The notes beneath the pieces are model-generated. The model saw nothing but the letters and a program-made list of their open reading frames with translations, was not told where the DNA came from and did no database searches. A DNA stretch of 22,622 bases, from positions 1 through 22,622 of the forward strand of contig UQOJ01000034.1 of the NCBI GenBank assembly GCA_900542635.1, written 5' to 3'. This document shows, one piece after another, positions 22,575-22,622 of the stretch. This DNA comes from an uncultured Collinsella sp. (lineage in GTDB: Bacteria > Actinomycetota > Coriobacteriia > Coriobacteriales > Coriobacteriaceae). The position numbers and the translations under genes were made by a program. How positions within the stretch are numbered: position 1 is the first letter of the stretch; the number at the start of each line of letters is the position of its first letter.

Positions 22575-22622
22575 CTGTCTCTTATACACATCTCCGAGCC
22601 CACGAGACTAAGGCGAATCTCG
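22575..22622. other. Nextera sequencing adapter with index (artefact)
   Basis: CTGTCTCTTATACACATCT at 22575-22593 is the Tn5 transposase mosaic end used in Nextera kits. It is followed by CCGAGCCCACGAGAC, then TAAGGCGA (22609-22616), which is the N701 index, and ATCTCG, the start of the P7 flow-cell sequence. This is untrimmed synthetic DNA at a contig end, not part of the genome; biological sequence ends at or before 22574. Confidence 0.98.

Overview
The window looks like a chromosomal segment from a high-GC anaerobic actinobacterium of the Coriobacteriia, most likely Collinsella or a close relative. That assignment is inference from G+C-rich third codon positions, purine-rich AAAGGAG-type ribosome binding sites, a short-type ThiC and the general look of the proteins; no rRNA is present to confirm it. 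Nearly all genes are housekeeping or metabolic. I see no phage, plasmid, insertion sequence, tRNA, rRNA or CRISPR array.

Layout from left to right: an L-cysteine desulfidase-type gene (cyuA, minus) diverges from rpiB (plus). rpiB converges on ndk (minus). The arginine genes follow on the minus strand: argG upstream at 5135-6361 and argH at 3182-4612. They are separated by about 520 bp that hold a strong hairpin and an unlisted 56-codon gene with an excellent ribosome binding site. Upstream of argG is a 24-codon open frame with a strong Shine-Dalgarno sequence; six of its last ten codons are arginine and it ends Arg-Arg-Arg-stop. It is followed by overlapping alternative hairpins, and I read it as an arginine-sensing attenuator. 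A Cof-type HAD phosphatase (plus) diverges from this leader.

Next come a 130-bp compound palindrome, polA (minus; proofreading domain apparently degenerate), an M18 aminopeptidase and yaaA (plus), and a small membrane protein (minus). A TPP riboswitch is fused to the ribosome binding site of thiC, and thiD follows with its own -10 element; both make the pyrimidine half of thiamine. A SGNH hydrolase, a macrodomain/PARG-like protein with an altered catalytic signature, a Bax inhibitor-1 family membrane protein and a small beta-rich protein with a possibly leaderless mRNA are all on the minus strand. A PiT phosphate permease with its DUF47 accessory protein and a nitroreductase (plus) end the gene set.

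Several intergenic spaces carry long nested palindromes (45-142, 7756-7885, 21502-21697). The last is a tandem pair of hairpins with the same apical loop on different stems. The final 48 bases are not biological: they are a Nextera transposase adapter with an index, left at the contig end.
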